A DNA stretch of 64,000 nt from JBFLXB01 sp964570625 (GTDB lineage: Bacteria > Nitrospirota > Nitrospiria > 2-01-FULL-66-17), in contig CAZMYW010000010.1 of assembly GCA_964570625.1 (NCBI GenBank), forward strand, positions 1-64,000. The letters run 5' to 3'. Positions 1 to 7,720 of the stretch are shown here, piece after piece (positions within the stretch are counted from its first letter, which is position 1; every line of letters starts with the position of its first letter). The translations under genes and the position numbers were made by a program. A model generated the notes under the pieces. The model searched no databases, was not told where the DNA came from, and was given only the letters and a program-made list of their open reading frames with translations.

Positions 1-70
1 CCTTCAGCCCCGCTTCCGCCTCCTTCAGGATCCCGATAATCTGCTCCTCAGTAAATCGCGCCGTTCGCAT
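1..70 (-). CDS. IS3-family transposase OrfA, N-terminal fragment (runs off window)
   Basis: An ATG at 70 on the minus strand opens a frame that reads MRTARFTEEQIIGILKEAEA and continues off the window edge. This is the N-terminal helix signature of IS3/IS911 OrfA proteins, which carry a helix-turn-helix and, by frameshifting with OrfB, make the full DDE transposase. Only 23 codons are visible. The initiation codon lies about 70 nt inside the element end, as usual for this family. Confidence 0.8.
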   Translation of the reverse strand, partial: MRTARFTEEQIIGILKEAEAGLK

Positions 71-140
71 GCCTGCTGCTCCTCTCGTGAGCGACCGCAG
101 GCCGAACTTTACACTGGACCGCTACACGGGGGGAAGGTCA
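1..140 (-). mobile_element. IS3-family insertion sequence, left-end fragment
   Basis: The window opens inside an insertion sequence read on the minus strand. Its outer end is placed at 140, where the minus strand begins TGACCTTCCCCC, a terminus typical of the IS407 branch of the IS3 family, followed by about 70 nt of leader and the start of orfA. The end falls inside the last codons of the neighbouring GHKL ATPase gene, so this is an insertion into that gene. The other end, orfB and any target duplication lie outside the window. The family call rests on the orfA N-terminus and the terminus sequence only. Confidence 0.75.
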
Positions 141-2074
141 CCCCATGCAGTCCCCCAGTATGGTATAGCAACCTTCACAACATTCGATCCCGATACCAAC
201 CACTCCTTCCGAACTTTAATTTCCAACTTCTCGGATCTCTCATCTCCTATGCTGACAGCGCCCTCCCTAGTCATAATCCTGAGCTTAATTGTTGGCATTC
301 CAGGAAATGCATCCAGGTTTACTAGAAGTACAAGTTGGTTTTCGATATTTGGCTTTCCATTGTAACGCTCAGGACGAAATTCAAGATCTGCTGGCACGGG
401 AATCTGCTGTGGCTCAACAACTTCTGTCACAATCATTGTTGCTTCTAATACCTTTTCATCCACACTCATTGCTCTCGCAGTGACCGTAGCGGTTTCTCCG
501 CTGACAGGACAGCTTAGCGTCAGCGGGATTGCCTGGAATCTTGACCCCTTACGACGGGTAACGGTTTCTGACTCCGGCGCCACACGAATACGAGGATTAC
601 TCGAAGTGATTTCAACTACATTCAGATCTCCGTGAATGTGGTCACGCTGGACGTTCAACGTCACACGGCGATCCTGGCCTGCCACCAGCCGAATCTTGTC
701 ATAAGCGAAATCGAGTGGGCCTTCGGGCTCTGGCTTAGGACGACTCGTCCCTTCCTCATCAGTTTCCTCACTATGGAACCTGTTCAGCTCTCGGAGCGCT
801 TCTTTGAGCTTCTTGTCCAGCTCAGCTGAGCGATGCGCACTTGCCTTACGTTCGCGTTTTTCTTCCTCATCGTAGATAGGCTTTACGTGTCGCTCAACAA
901 ACGCAAACAAGGCCCGCGTAATCTCGTTCCTGGTATCGAAACCATCGCGTGTTTCGCTCAGGACTGCTTCTGGGTGCCGATCCTCAAGTAATGTCTCCAG
1001 GGCTGCACGGATACCCGTCAACTTGACGACTCCATAAATCCGGCTCAGCAACGGGTTCTTGTCATACTCTGGTAGTAGTGTGAGGTCTAGTACTGCGTCG
1101 TTATCCTCTACGAATAAGAGCCCATTCTCGCGACGATCATACGAAGGATCAAACTTCATCTTTCGATCAGATCGAGCAACAAGGATGTCCACCGGGATCT
1201 CGCCAAGTCTTTCATGACGAAAGATTTCATGGGAACGTTTTAGAACGGTCCCTAAATCAAAATCATACGCCAGACGGTCCTTTATCCACCCTTCGGTTTG
1301 ATAGCGGTGAACCAATACGTGCATGGATGGGTCCGCTGCAATGAGGCGCAACATGTAGAAATTGCTTAACAACGGGAGGAAATAACCGACCTGAGGTATC
1401 GGAGTGCCATCAGCCAGTAGGAATCGGATCACTGTGCCCGAATGTGTGAGATCCAGAGGTAAGTCGTGCTTCTTCAGTAGGCCTGCGGTAGCCGGGCCGA
1501 GTGCTTCGGTTTCGATAATTGAGTCTTCCTCTCCCTTATCAACCGTCCCCCATGATATTTGACAGTGAGATAACATTCCTTTTTTGACGCTAAAAACATG
1601 AGCTGCAGAATCAGCGCCATCGTCACGTCGTTGATTAGAATGGTGCAGGAAAACATCCAGTGCTCCCCGGCCAAACAGGCTTCGGGTTCGTTCACCTTTC
1701 GCTTTCGCCTTGGCATAGTCCCCGAATTTCTGATCCAAATCCGTTTCCGTCATCCCCGGTCCATAATCAATGACTTGAATAGTGCGACTAGGGAAATGTC
1801 CCTTTTGCTTCGAGTAAACCTCCACGATGATCTTGCCGGCGGAGCGTCTTGTCAGGGACCTCTTTAGCGCTGCAGTGTCGAGTCGATCGCCACGACCTAG
1901 GCCCAAGATTGCATCCACGAGGCCCACCGCATGTGGTAACCCCAAGTCCGTTTTTACAGCGCTGTCAGAGTTTGTCACTAATTCGGTGATCGTCTTAAAA
2001 AAGCTGCCACCGACCGCCTTGTTTGTTTGTCGTTTTTTTTCGCGACCGGCCCAACGAATGATTTTTTTCACCAT
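122..2074 (-). CDS. GHKL-type ATPase protein, 3' end replaced by IS sequence
   Basis: Cytoplasmic ATP-binding protein of the GHKL (gyrase/Hsp90/histidine kinase/MutL) fold. With the start at 2074 the N-box ELVTNSDSA puts the Mg-binding Asn near residue 35, the DxGxGM box is near 103 and the glycine lid box (FGRGALD) near 135; the rest is a long middle region with a charged coiled coil and Ig-like beta-rich C-terminal parts. No HisKA domain is present, so it is not a sensor kinase; the MORC/Hsp90-like type found in defence loci is the best comparison. The ATG at 2074 is preferred because it has an AGAGGGG ribosome site and clears the upstream gene; a longer reading from 2152 would overlap it. 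The final five to six codons and the TAG come from the IS, so the native C-terminus is lost. Confidence 0.75.
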   Translation of the reverse strand: MVKKIIRWAGREKKRQTNKAVGGSFFKTITELVTNSDSAVKTDLGLPHAVGLVDAILGLGRGDRLDTAALKRSLTRRSAGKIIVEVYSKQKGHFPSRTIQVIDYGPGMTETDLDQKFGDYAKAKAKGERTRSLFGRGALDVFLHHSNQRRDDGADSAAHVFSVKKGMLSHCQISWGTVDKGEEDSIIETEALGPATAGLLKKHDLPLDLTHSGTVIRFLLADGTPIPQVGYFLPLLSNFYMLRLIAADPSMHVLVHRYQTEGWIKDRLAYDFDLGTVLKRSHEIFRHERLGEIPVDILVARSDRKMKFDPSYDRRENGLLFVEDNDAVLDLTLLPEYDKNPLLSRIYGVVKLTGIRAALETLLEDRHPEAVLSETRDGFDTRNEITRALFAFVERHVKPIYDEEEKRERKASAHRSAELDKKLKEALRELNRFHSEETDEEGTSRPKPEPEGPLDFAYDKIRLVAGQDRRVTLNVQRDHIHGDLNVVEITSSNPRIRVAPESETVTRRKGSRFQAIPLTLSCPVSGETATVTARAMSVDEKVLEATMIVTEVVEPQQIPVPADLEFRPERYNGKPNIENQLVLLVNLDAFPGMPTIKLRIMTREGAVSIGDERSEKLEIKVRKEWLVSGSNVVKVAIPYWGTAWGDLPPV

Positions 2075-2105
2075 GGCGAACCCCTCTCTTTCTACTATCG
2101 CTCTC

Positions 2106-2825
2106 TTACGCCCTACTTTCCCTGAATAGTCCTGGAAACGTGAGTTCGACATTTTCTAATAACTTCGTGATCTCCCGATCTTCAGCTTTTCTCGCCGAGT
2201 CCTTCAGATCAACCAGTCTCTGGCGCTTTGCTGTCGGCGGTGTGTGGTCAAAAATCCTGAGAGCGGAGTAGACGTGGATAAGATCACGGTCTTGAAGGGG
2301 CCCCTCGCTCCAGCGCTGGAACAGTCTGCTTTCTCGAAGCTGTGCAACCTCAGCCCTAAAATCCAGATCTGTCCTTTTTTCCTTCGTCTTACGTGAACGC
2401 TGTCGAGGTGCCTCTGTGGCGTGCCCTAGTTTAAGGTTGCCAACATGGGGATAACCAACCCTGCGGAGGAGTTCGTCCACTAGCGCTTGGCCATTTGGAG
2501 TAATCACGTATCCGCGCCGATTACTCCCAGATAGCCATCCACGGTATTTCGGCCCACATTGGAGCAGAGATCTTAGCGTCCTATTCGCATCCGGGAATTC
2601 CGGGAATAGATCCATTCCGAAACGCTCAGGAAATAGCCTATGGTTCAAAACAGTGATCGATTCCACCGTTGGCCGCACCCTCCATTGCCGCAGCCAATAA
2701 ATGGAATATACGGTCAGCGCAGCAAGCTGCTCGTTCTCGTAACGTGACGCCGAGATCGGCTCAACGGTAAGCAACTCTCTTTCGCTGGATAGAACGAGAG
2801 ATTTTGTCCCAGACGAACGCCCCAC
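2106..2825 (-). CDS. wHTH-like protein of the GHKL cassette, function unknown
   Basis: A 239-residue soluble protein without a signal peptide. It begins with GTG behind a strong GGGGGAGG site. The first half (about 30-125) has the helix-helix-wing look of a winged-helix DNA-binding domain, including a GYVITPNGQ segment like those closing MarR/PadR-type domains; the second half is a basic linker followed by helices. It sits 12 nt after the HARE-HTH gene and 31 nt before the GHKL ATPase gene, so the three are probably one transcript. I do not recognise a named family. A DNA-binding or adaptor role beside the ATPase is inference. Confidence 0.55.
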   Translation of the reverse strand: MGRSSGTKSLVLSSERELLTVEPISASRYENEQLAALTVYSIYWLRQWRVRPTVESITVLNHRLFPERFGMDLFPEFPDANRTLRSLLQCGPKYRGWLSGSNRRGYVITPNGQALVDELLRRVGYPHVGNLKLGHATEAPRQRSRKTKEKRTDLDFRAEVAQLRESRLFQRWSEGPLQDRDLIHVYSALRIFDHTPPTAKRQRLVDLKDSARKAEDREITKLLENVELTFPGLFRESRA

Positions 2826-2837
2826 TCTACCTCCCCC

Positions 2838-3338
2838 TTACACCTTCCGTGCTGTGCGCCTTCTCCGTTTGCTTCTCTTGCGGCGTGGGGGAACCTCTGG
2901 AACGCCCCACGCCCTGAGGGCATACATGCCGCGGCCGACTCGGCACACATGTGGCGAGCGGGCCATATAGACAATGACATTGGCATCCCTCGCCTTGCCA
3001 GGAATCGGAACGCCACGATGAATGAGCTCGGCACGAAGTTTTGAGATATGGAGAGGCTTGCCGTGTTCTCGAAGAATATCTATTGACCCTTGTTCAATCG
3101 GATGTACTGATACAGCCGCAGGCCGCTGCTCGCTCGCCTTACCGGTACTCTCGGTCCGTGGAATCTCAGCGGCATCCCCCAACGCACCATCACTCTCGGC
3201 AAGCAGTGCCTTCAGTGCCGACTCGCGACGTGTATCCGCCGCGATCTCCTTTTCAAGACGAGCGACCTCCAACTTGTTTTTCCGGATTTGGCCGGTGACC
3301 TCTTCCAGCCAGCCCAGAACCGCATTTCTATCTACCAT
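2838..3338 (-). CDS. Coiled-coil plus HARE-HTH domain protein
   Basis: Predicted 166-residue protein with an N-terminal coiled coil (about 5-48), a low-complexity linker, and a C-terminal domain (about 82-145) matching the HARE-HTH winged helix known from HB1/ASXL proteins and restriction endonucleases: a GSIDILREHGKPLHISKL helix, a second helix, then a wing ending RVGRGMYAL. A very basic Arg/Lys tail follows. In bacteria HARE-HTH domains are linked to DNA modification and restriction systems, which suits the divergent methyltransferase. The start at 3338 (MVDRN) is chosen over upstream in-frame codons because a good sigma70 promoter lies immediately before it. First gene of the three-gene cassette. 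Confidence 0.65.
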   Translation of the reverse strand: MVDRNAVLGWLEEVTGQIRKNKLEVARLEKEIAADTRRESALKALLAESDGALGDAAEIPRTESTGKASEQRPAAVSVHPIEQGSIDILREHGKPLHISKLRAELIHRGVPIPGKARDANVIVYMARSPHVCRVGRGMYALRAWGVPEVPPRRKRSKRRRRTARKV

Positions 3339-3347
3339 TGTAATAAT

Positions 3348-3376
3348 ATAGTACATCTTGAGAGTTCCGGTGTCAA
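3348..3376 (-). promoter_or_regulatory. sigma70-type promoter of the HARE-HTH/GHKL cassette
   Basis: On the minus strand TTGACA (3371-3376) and TACTAT (3348-3353) are 17 bp apart. The predicted start point is about 3341, only two or three nucleotides before the ATG at 3338, so the message would be leaderless or nearly so; no Shine-Dalgarno site is seen. Confidence 0.6.
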
Positions 3377-3545
3377 TACATTTATATAATCGTATAATCG
3401 TAGCTATCGGCTGGTAGGGGGCGACTATTGGGCTCTTCCGGGGACGTCCACTAATAATCATGTTCGCGCTACGTCGTTTAGCCCGCGGCAACGTTGGTCG
3501 GCATCGTTTGATCGAACAGCCCACAGAATATTAGGCACGCATGTG

Positions 3546-3574
3546 TTGACTAAACTACTCAACTTCAATACAAT
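3546..3574 (+). promoter_or_regulatory. sigma70-type promoter of the XRE-methyltransferase gene
   Basis: TTGACT (3546-3551), a 17-bp spacer and TACAAT (3569-3574) form a near-consensus promoter, with transcription starting near 3581, about 28 nt before the ATG at 3609. The roughly 270-bp space between 3339 and 3608 therefore holds two divergent promoters. The XRE domain of the methyltransferase could act here as a controller; no clear C-box repeat was found. Confidence 0.6.
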
Positions 3575-3608
3575 GCGCTCCGTTTAAGAACCCTTCCCGG
3601 AGATGCCA

Positions 3609-4862
3609 ATGACTTTTGGTGAGAAACTACGGATGCTCAGGAAGGCGAAAAATTTGAGTGTTCAGAAAACGGCGACTCGTCTGGGAGTCGATAAATCGTA
3701 CATCAGTCAACTCGAACACTCGAAGGGAAAGCCCTCCGAACGGTTTATCAAAAAAGTAGCGAAAGTTTTTAAGGCAGACGCGGCTGAGCTCGGTATCCTG
3801 GCCAAGCGGGTTCCCAAAAATCTCCAAGCTCTCCTGTATAAGAGCCCCGCTTCGGCGACAACGATCGTCAGCGAAGAGCTCGCGATCTACAAACATAAGC
3901 CTGCCAGCAAACCGCCGAAAGCTGTCAAACCGATCTATGAGACGGCGCTGGGGACACTCTACAACTGTGACTGCCTGGATCTCCTCGGGAATCTGCCAGA
4001 CAGCTCGGTCGATTGCATTTTTGCGGATCCCCCATTCAATTTAGGGAAGATCTATGGCGACAAGGTCAACGACAAGTTGAAGAAATACGATTATTTGGGG
4101 TGGTGCTATGCGTGGCTTGAACAGTGCTGCCGGGTGTTGAAACCCGGAGGCTCGCTGCTGATCTATAACCTCCCGAAATGGAACATCCACATCGCTTCGT
4201 ACCTGGACAAGTTTCTGACGTTCCGACACTGGATTGCCGTCGATATCAAATTCACCCTGCCGATCCCGAAAAGACTGTATCCGTCTCACTATAGTCTGCT
4301 CTATTTTGTGAAGGGTCCTCTCCTCAAAACGTTTCACCCTTCTCGGCTTCCCATGGAAACTTGCCGGCACTGCGGTGGAGAAATCAAAGACTATGGTGGC
4401 TACAAGGACAAAATGAATCCGAACGGGATCAACCTGACGGATGTCTGGTACGACATTCCCCCCGTCCGCCACTCGAAATTCAAGACGCGGCAGGCCAATG
4501 AATTATCAATGAAGCTTCTGGATCGCGTGCTCGATCTCGCAACGAACGAGGGTGATCTTGTCTTGGATCCATTTGGTGGGTCCGGCACCACATTCATTGT
4601 TTCGGAGATCAAGGGAAGGCGATGGGTTGGGTCCGAGATGGAAGATTGTTCCCCTATTATCGCCAGATTTAAAAAAATCGAAGAACAGAAGAAAAATCTA
4701 GAAATGATGCGAAAAGATTTGAATCGACTATTTAGCGAGGAGTCCTTGAAACTGAGGAAGAAGTTTGGCCATAAGACGGATAAATATCGAACCACTGACG
4801 GCGCTCCCAAGGGAGGCGATCGCCAGATCAGCATTTTTGATCTTTTAGGCGCAGCTAAATAA
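3609..4862 (+). CDS. XRE-type HTH fused to beta-class adenine-N6/cytosine-N4 DNA methyltransferase
   Basis: A 417-residue fusion. Residues about 3-58 form a Cro/C1-type helix-turn-helix (SVQKTATRLGVDKSYISQLE). The rest is an S-adenosylmethionine-dependent DNA methyltransferase with catalytic motif IV DPPF near residue 140 preceding the SAM-binding motif I DPFGGSGTT near 320, the order of beta-class N6A/N4C enzymes. A CRHC pair lies between. The start at 3609 is preferred because GGAG (3599-3602) is six nt before it; an ATG at 3603 is too close to the site. Fusion of a controller-like HTH to the enzyme suggests self-regulation. No endonuclease gene is adjacent; the divergent GHKL cassette is the only candidate partner. 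Target sequence unknown. Confidence 0.85.
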   Translation: MTFGEKLRMLRKAKNLSVQKTATRLGVDKSYISQLEHSKGKPSERFIKKVAKVFKADAAELGILAKRVPKNLQALLYKSPASATTIVSEELAIYKHKPASKPPKAVKPIYETALGTLYNCDCLDLLGNLPDSSVDCIFADPPFNLGKIYGDKVNDKLKKYDYLGWCYAWLEQCCRVLKPGGSLLIYNLPKWNIHIASYLDKFLTFRHWIAVDIKFTLPIPKRLYPSHYSLLYFVKGPLLKTFHPSRLPMETCRHCGGEIKDYGGYKDKMNPNGINLTDVWYDIPPVRHSKFKTRQANELSMKLLDRVLDLATNEGDLVLDPFGGSGTTFIVSEIKGRRWVGSEMEDCSPIIARFKKIEEQKKNLEMMRKDLNRLFSEESLKLRKKFGHKTDKYRTTDGAPKGGDRQISIFDLLGAAK

Positions 4863-4994
4863 GCGCTCTCCCATCTGTTCCCTTTTTGATCCTCGGAACC
4901 TTATCGCTCGTACCGTCATGCTCGACTGCGATAACGGCCAAGAGACCGTCCCGACAAGGAATCGATCTCCACAAATCAAAATAGGAGAACGGCC

Positions 4995-5968
4995 AGGGGT
5001 CAGGCTTGACTTCTTGACTTTAGCTCGAGTAACTGGTCGACCTGCGCGCGCTCGGCCTCGTCCATCCGTCCCATCCGCGAGATGAGCCCGGCATCGCGCC
5101 CCAGAAACGTCGCCACATCCTTGCCGGAAATGGCCGACTGCTGACAGGCTTGCACGAAGAGCCGTCTCGCCCGGACGACCGCGCTCGATCGTTCCGGACC
5201 AAGGATGCGCGCGCGAGGCAGGCCCGCAGATCGCGCCACGAGTTCGAGCAGGGCCTGGGGCGTCCGTGCTCGTGACGCGGGGCGCTCAGGGCCCGGGGTG
5301 CGACGCCGCTCGACGTCCTCTTTGAACGTCTCATCTCCGAGCACCCGCTGGTAATACTCCGGCCGCGCGGTGCCACCCTGCGCCGCCTCCACGAACTCGC
5401 GATACCGTTGTCGCGCCTCGCTCGGCTGCTCGCCAAACTGCACCAGGACCGGCTGCGCGTCGATGGCGGCTCCCGCCTCCACCCCGAGGTAGCTGCGATG
5501 GCTGCTCCAGCGGTAGTCGGCCGGATCGGCGACGAGCTTGGCTCGGACGGGATTGAGGTGGATGTAGCGGACGAGTTCCAGGAGATAGGAATCCCGCGCG
5601 CACACACACGCTTTATACCGCCCCTGGAAGACGTGGCCGACGGTCTGATACCGGCGGTTGTAGGATTGGGTATAGCTTTGATGGATCCCCTGCACGATTT
5701 TGCCGAGCCCCACGTCGCGGGTTTCGATGAGCAGATGGACGTGGTTGGTCATCAAGACATAGGCGTAGAGCGCGAAGCCATGGCGCTGTTTGTACGCGGC
5801 GAGTTTGGCCAGATACTTGGAGCGGTCGGCGTCGTCGTGGAAGATCTCGCGCCGTTGATTGCCGCGCGCCAGTACATGATAGAGGGCGCCCGGGTATTCG
5901 ATGCGCGGAGCTCTGGCCACAAGCCGCGACGCTACGCCTGCAAAGTCAAGAAGTCAAGCCTGACCCCT
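4995..5968. mobile_element. REP-associated transposase unit bounded by 27-bp perfect inverted repeats
   Basis: Positions 4995-5021 and 5942-5968 are exact inverted copies of a 27-bp sequence starting AGGGGTCAGGCTTGAC. Between them lies one Y1 transposase gene whose stop codon is inside the left repeat. Repeats starting with GGGGTCAGG commonly border this transposase group. The unit is therefore a complete, possibly mobile, single-gene element. No target duplication was recognised. Confidence 0.75.
5000..5920 (-). CDS. REP-associated tyrosine (Y1) transposase
   Basis: A 306-residue HUH/Y1-type transposase (Transposase_17, TnpA-REP or RAYT). It contains the metal-binding HUH motif (NHVHLL near residue 60) and a candidate catalytic tyrosine in the RYIHLNPVRAKL region with the downstream YRWSSHRSYLG block. 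These enzymes nick and join single-stranded DNA at REP hairpins. The C-terminal third (after about 200) is a DnaA-C-terminal-like helical region seen in longer members. Translation starts at GTG; no ATG is available in frame near the conserved N-terminus. The gene fills the space between the two 27-bp repeats, and nothing suggests truncation. Confidence 0.9.
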   Translation of the reverse strand: MARAPRIEYPGALYHVLARGNQRREIFHDDADRSKYLAKLAAYKQRHGFALYAYVLMTNHVHLLIETRDVGLGKIVQGIHQSYTQSYNRRYQTVGHVFQGRYKACVCARDSYLLELVRYIHLNPVRAKLVADPADYRWSSHRSYLGVEAGAAIDAQPVLVQFGEQPSEARQRYREFVEAAQGGTARPEYYQRVLGDETFKEDVERRRTPGPERPASRARTPQALLELVARSAGLPRARILGPERSSAVVRARRLFVQACQQSAISGKDVATFLGRDAGLISRMGRMDEAERAQVDQLLELKSRSQA

Positions 5969-6010
5969 AGGTTTTGTGTGACCCCTAGGTTTTGTGCCTA
6001 GGTTTTGCAC
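5961..6010 (+). repeat. 18-bp tandem repeat, two full copies and a partial third
   Basis: The 18-bp unit tgacccctaggttttgtg occurs at 5961-5978 and 5979-5996, then 5997-6010 repeats its second half with small changes. The first copy overlaps the end of the right inverted repeat of the transposase unit. Each unit contains the palindrome CCTAGG. It could be slippage at the element border or a transposase-recognition array. Confidence 0.7.
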
Positions 6011-6020
6011 GGCGTTGCCG

Positions 6021-6416
6021 CTACGGTTCCGCCGTCGCACCTTGGATCGGGACCGTAACCGTGACGGGGGACGACAAGGCGCTGCGGCATCCGTCCGACG
6101 AGACCGCTTCGACGGCAAAGGTCCAGAGGCCCTCAGACACGCTCGTGCTATAGGTGGTCCCAACAATCGGCTCGCTGTTAAGTGGCCGGCCTTTGGCGAC
6201 CGTCGTGACGCCACAGGATTCAGCCCGCATGGTCGGGATCGGCCCGGCCCCCGGCACCGCATAGACGTTATACGTGATCGGTTTCGTTCCGGCATCGTTC
6301 TCCGCCGCCCAACTCAACGTCACGGGCTGTGGAGTCGGGCTCCCCAGCGGTTTATACGCGCAGGCAGCTAGCCCGCAACACCAGAGCACCACCCACATTT
6401 TGGCGAGCGTGTTCAT
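6021..6416 (-). CDS. Secreted lipoprotein with fibronectin-III-like domain
   Basis: A 131-residue predicted lipoprotein: basic N-terminus, hydrophobic core and lipobox LAAC with the acylated Cys near residue 19. The remainder has the alternating beta pattern of a single fibronectin type III or Ig-like domain (VTLSWAAE at the beginning, YSTSVSEGLWTFAVEAVS near the end). No catalytic residues are seen. It follows the plastocyanin-like gene by 8 nt and probably shares its transcript. Function unknown; a surface-exposed binding or structural role is only a guess. Confidence 0.6.
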   Translation of the reverse strand: MNTLAKMWVVLWCCGLAACAYKPLGSPTPQPVTLSWAAENDAGTKPITYNVYAVPGAGPIPTMRAESCGVTTVAKGRPLNSEPIVGTTYSTSVSEGLWTFAVEAVSSDGCRSALSSPVTVTVPIQGATAEP

Positions 6417-6424
6417 TTCCTTAG

Positions 6425-7219
6425 CTACCTCGCGGTGAAAGAAAAAACAGCCCTGGCGTCACCGTTGGCCGGGATCGTGACGGTCGCTTCTTGTTTTCCC
6501 AAAACGGGGTGCCAGGCGAGCACGGTGTGCGTCCCTGGCGGAATGTCGCGAATCGCGAACGTGCCGTCGTGCTCCACAATCGCGTAGTACGGGTTCTCCA
6601 CGGGCAGGAAGAACGCTTGCGCGTAGTTCTGTTGATCGGTTTCCAGCTTGAAGATGCTGCCCTTCTTTCGCAGGATCACGGGCTTCCTCACGATCTGCCC
6701 TTTTTCTGGAAGGGGAAGATTGAATATTGAGGTGTTGCTCGACCCCGACACCTCATACGCGTGGGGGTTGTGCAGCACGCCGGTGACGGCTTTGGGGTCG
6801 TTCGGATCCGCGTCCATATTTTCGATCGCGATCTCCTTCCCTCTCACCACGACGCCCACCATGGTTGATGGTCCGCCCTGCACGAGCAACCGGCACCCGT
6901 CCGCATTCACTTTGGTCCCCGCGAACTCAAACGGTTTATCCATCGGAACATCCTGGATCGCAATCACCACGTCCCTGAGCGCGTGGTCCTTGCCGACTTT
7001 GACCTCCTGAACCACGCGGTTGCCGTGACCGTCGGAGTCAAACTTGCTGCAGAACCCCAGGTTTGGAAATTTGTCGAACTGAAATTTTTTGGGCGCTGGT
7101 GGGACGCCTTCGAACGTTACTTTGCCGGTGAGCGTGCCGCCCTCTGCAGGCTGCGCGTCAGTGTGGTGTGCCGGGGCGAAGAGAGACAGGATGGCCACCA
7201 GAACCGCAACTCGGAACAT
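6425..7219 (-). CDS. Secreted carboxypeptidase-regulatory-like domain protein
   Basis: Predicted 264-residue exported protein with a cleavable signal peptide (about 1-22, ending TDA-QPAEGG). The core is beta-rich, beginning GTLTGKVTFEG and ending with a PPGTHTVLAWHP segment typical of carboxypeptidase-regulatory/CnaB-like sandwich domains that often sit beside copper or cytochrome proteins. Several His and two Cys are present but no clear cupredoxin ligand set. Start at ATG 7219 is supported by GGAGG five nt upstream; the in-frame codon before it is only TTG. First gene of a pair with the lipoprotein gene downstream. Confidence 0.6.
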   Translation of the reverse strand: MFRVAVLVAILSLFAPAHHTDAQPAEGGTLTGKVTFEGVPPAPKKFQFDKFPNLGFCSKFDSDGHGNRVVQEVKVGKDHALRDVVIAIQDVPMDKPFEFAGTKVNADGCRLLVQGGPSTMVGVVVRGKEIAIENMDADPNDPKAVTGVLHNPHAYEVSGSSNTSIFNLPLPEKGQIVRKPVILRKKGSIFKLETDQQNYAQAFFLPVENPYYAIVEHDGTFAIRDIPPGTHTVLAWHPVLGKQEATVTIPANGDARAVFSFTAR

Positions 7220-7321
7220 GGCGCCCTCCAAGTGGGAAGACGGTCCTACCGTACCAAGGCCAGGATCCCAGTGTCAATCGAAGCGGTTTTGGCTTGGGAG
7301 CCTTGGTTCCAGGCCGGTCAG

Positions 7322-7358
7322 AAAAACAAAAAGCCCGGGGGGTGAGTGTCCCCGGGCC
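7322..7358 (-). terminator. Rho-independent terminator of the first cold-shock gene
   Basis: On the minus strand an 8-bp GC stem (arms 7350-7357 and 7333-7340) is followed by a U-rich stretch with two runs of T. It lies 20 nt past the cold-shock stop codon. The same design follows the second cold-shock gene. Confidence 0.85.
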
Positions 7359-7377
7359 CTCGCCGTTCATCGTGCGG

Positions 7378-7578
7378 CTAGACTTTCGTTACGTTCGCCG
7401 CTTCCTGTCCTTTCTGACCATTCACGATCTCAAATTCAACCTGTTGACCCTCGTCCAACGATTTGAATCCGTCACCTTGAATGGCGGAAAAGTGCACGAA
7501 CACATCGCGACCCTCTTCCGGTGTGATGAATCCGTAGCCCTTGCTGCCGTTGAACCACTTCACTGTTCCCTTTGCCAT
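7378..7578 (-). CDS. csp: Cold-shock protein, CspA family (copy 1)
   Basis: A 66-residue single cold-shock domain, full length. RNP1 (KGYGFI) and RNP2 (VFVHFSAI) are intact, with the usual MAKGTVKWFN start and NVTKV end. It binds single-stranded RNA and DNA and melts secondary structure. The start is preceded by GGGAGGTGA. The gene is monocistronic: its own promoter, a 135-nt structured leader and a terminator. It is nearly identical to the second copy at 26408-26608, differing at about eight residues. Confidence 0.97.
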   Translation of the reverse strand: MAKGTVKWFNGSKGYGFITPEEGRDVFVHFSAIQGDGFKSLDEGQQVEFEIVNGQKGQEAANVTKV

Positions 7579-7604
7579 ATGCGATCACCTCCCTTCATCG
7601 GACT

Positions 7605-7618
7605 CGGGATTCCTCCCG
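7605..7618 (-). promoter_or_regulatory. Small hairpin before the csp1 ribosome site
   Basis: A 5-bp stem (CGGGA/TCCCG) with a GGAA loop on the minus strand lies about 15 nt upstream of the GGGAGGTGA ribosome site. The same stem with a GAGA loop occurs in front of copy 2, so the structure is conserved while the loop varies. Confidence 0.55.
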
Positions 7619-7640
7619 GGGTACGAAGCGAACGGAGGCG

Positions 7641-7675
7641 AAAAAAAGCCGCAGGCACACTTTCGTGCTCTGCGG
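7641..7675 (-). terminator. Attenuator-like hairpin in the csp1 leader
   Basis: Inside the untranslated leader the minus strand forms a stem from CCGCAG (7670-7675) to CTGCGG (7649-7654) with inner paired bases and a GAAA loop, followed at once by seven T. It has every feature of an intrinsic terminator but lies between promoter and gene. Copy 2 carries the equivalent structure at 26673-26708 with compensating inner-stem differences. Confidence 0.7.
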
Positions 7676-7720
7676 AAGTTTTACTCACTCGACCTCTGAC
7701 CACTCACAATACCTGCGACA

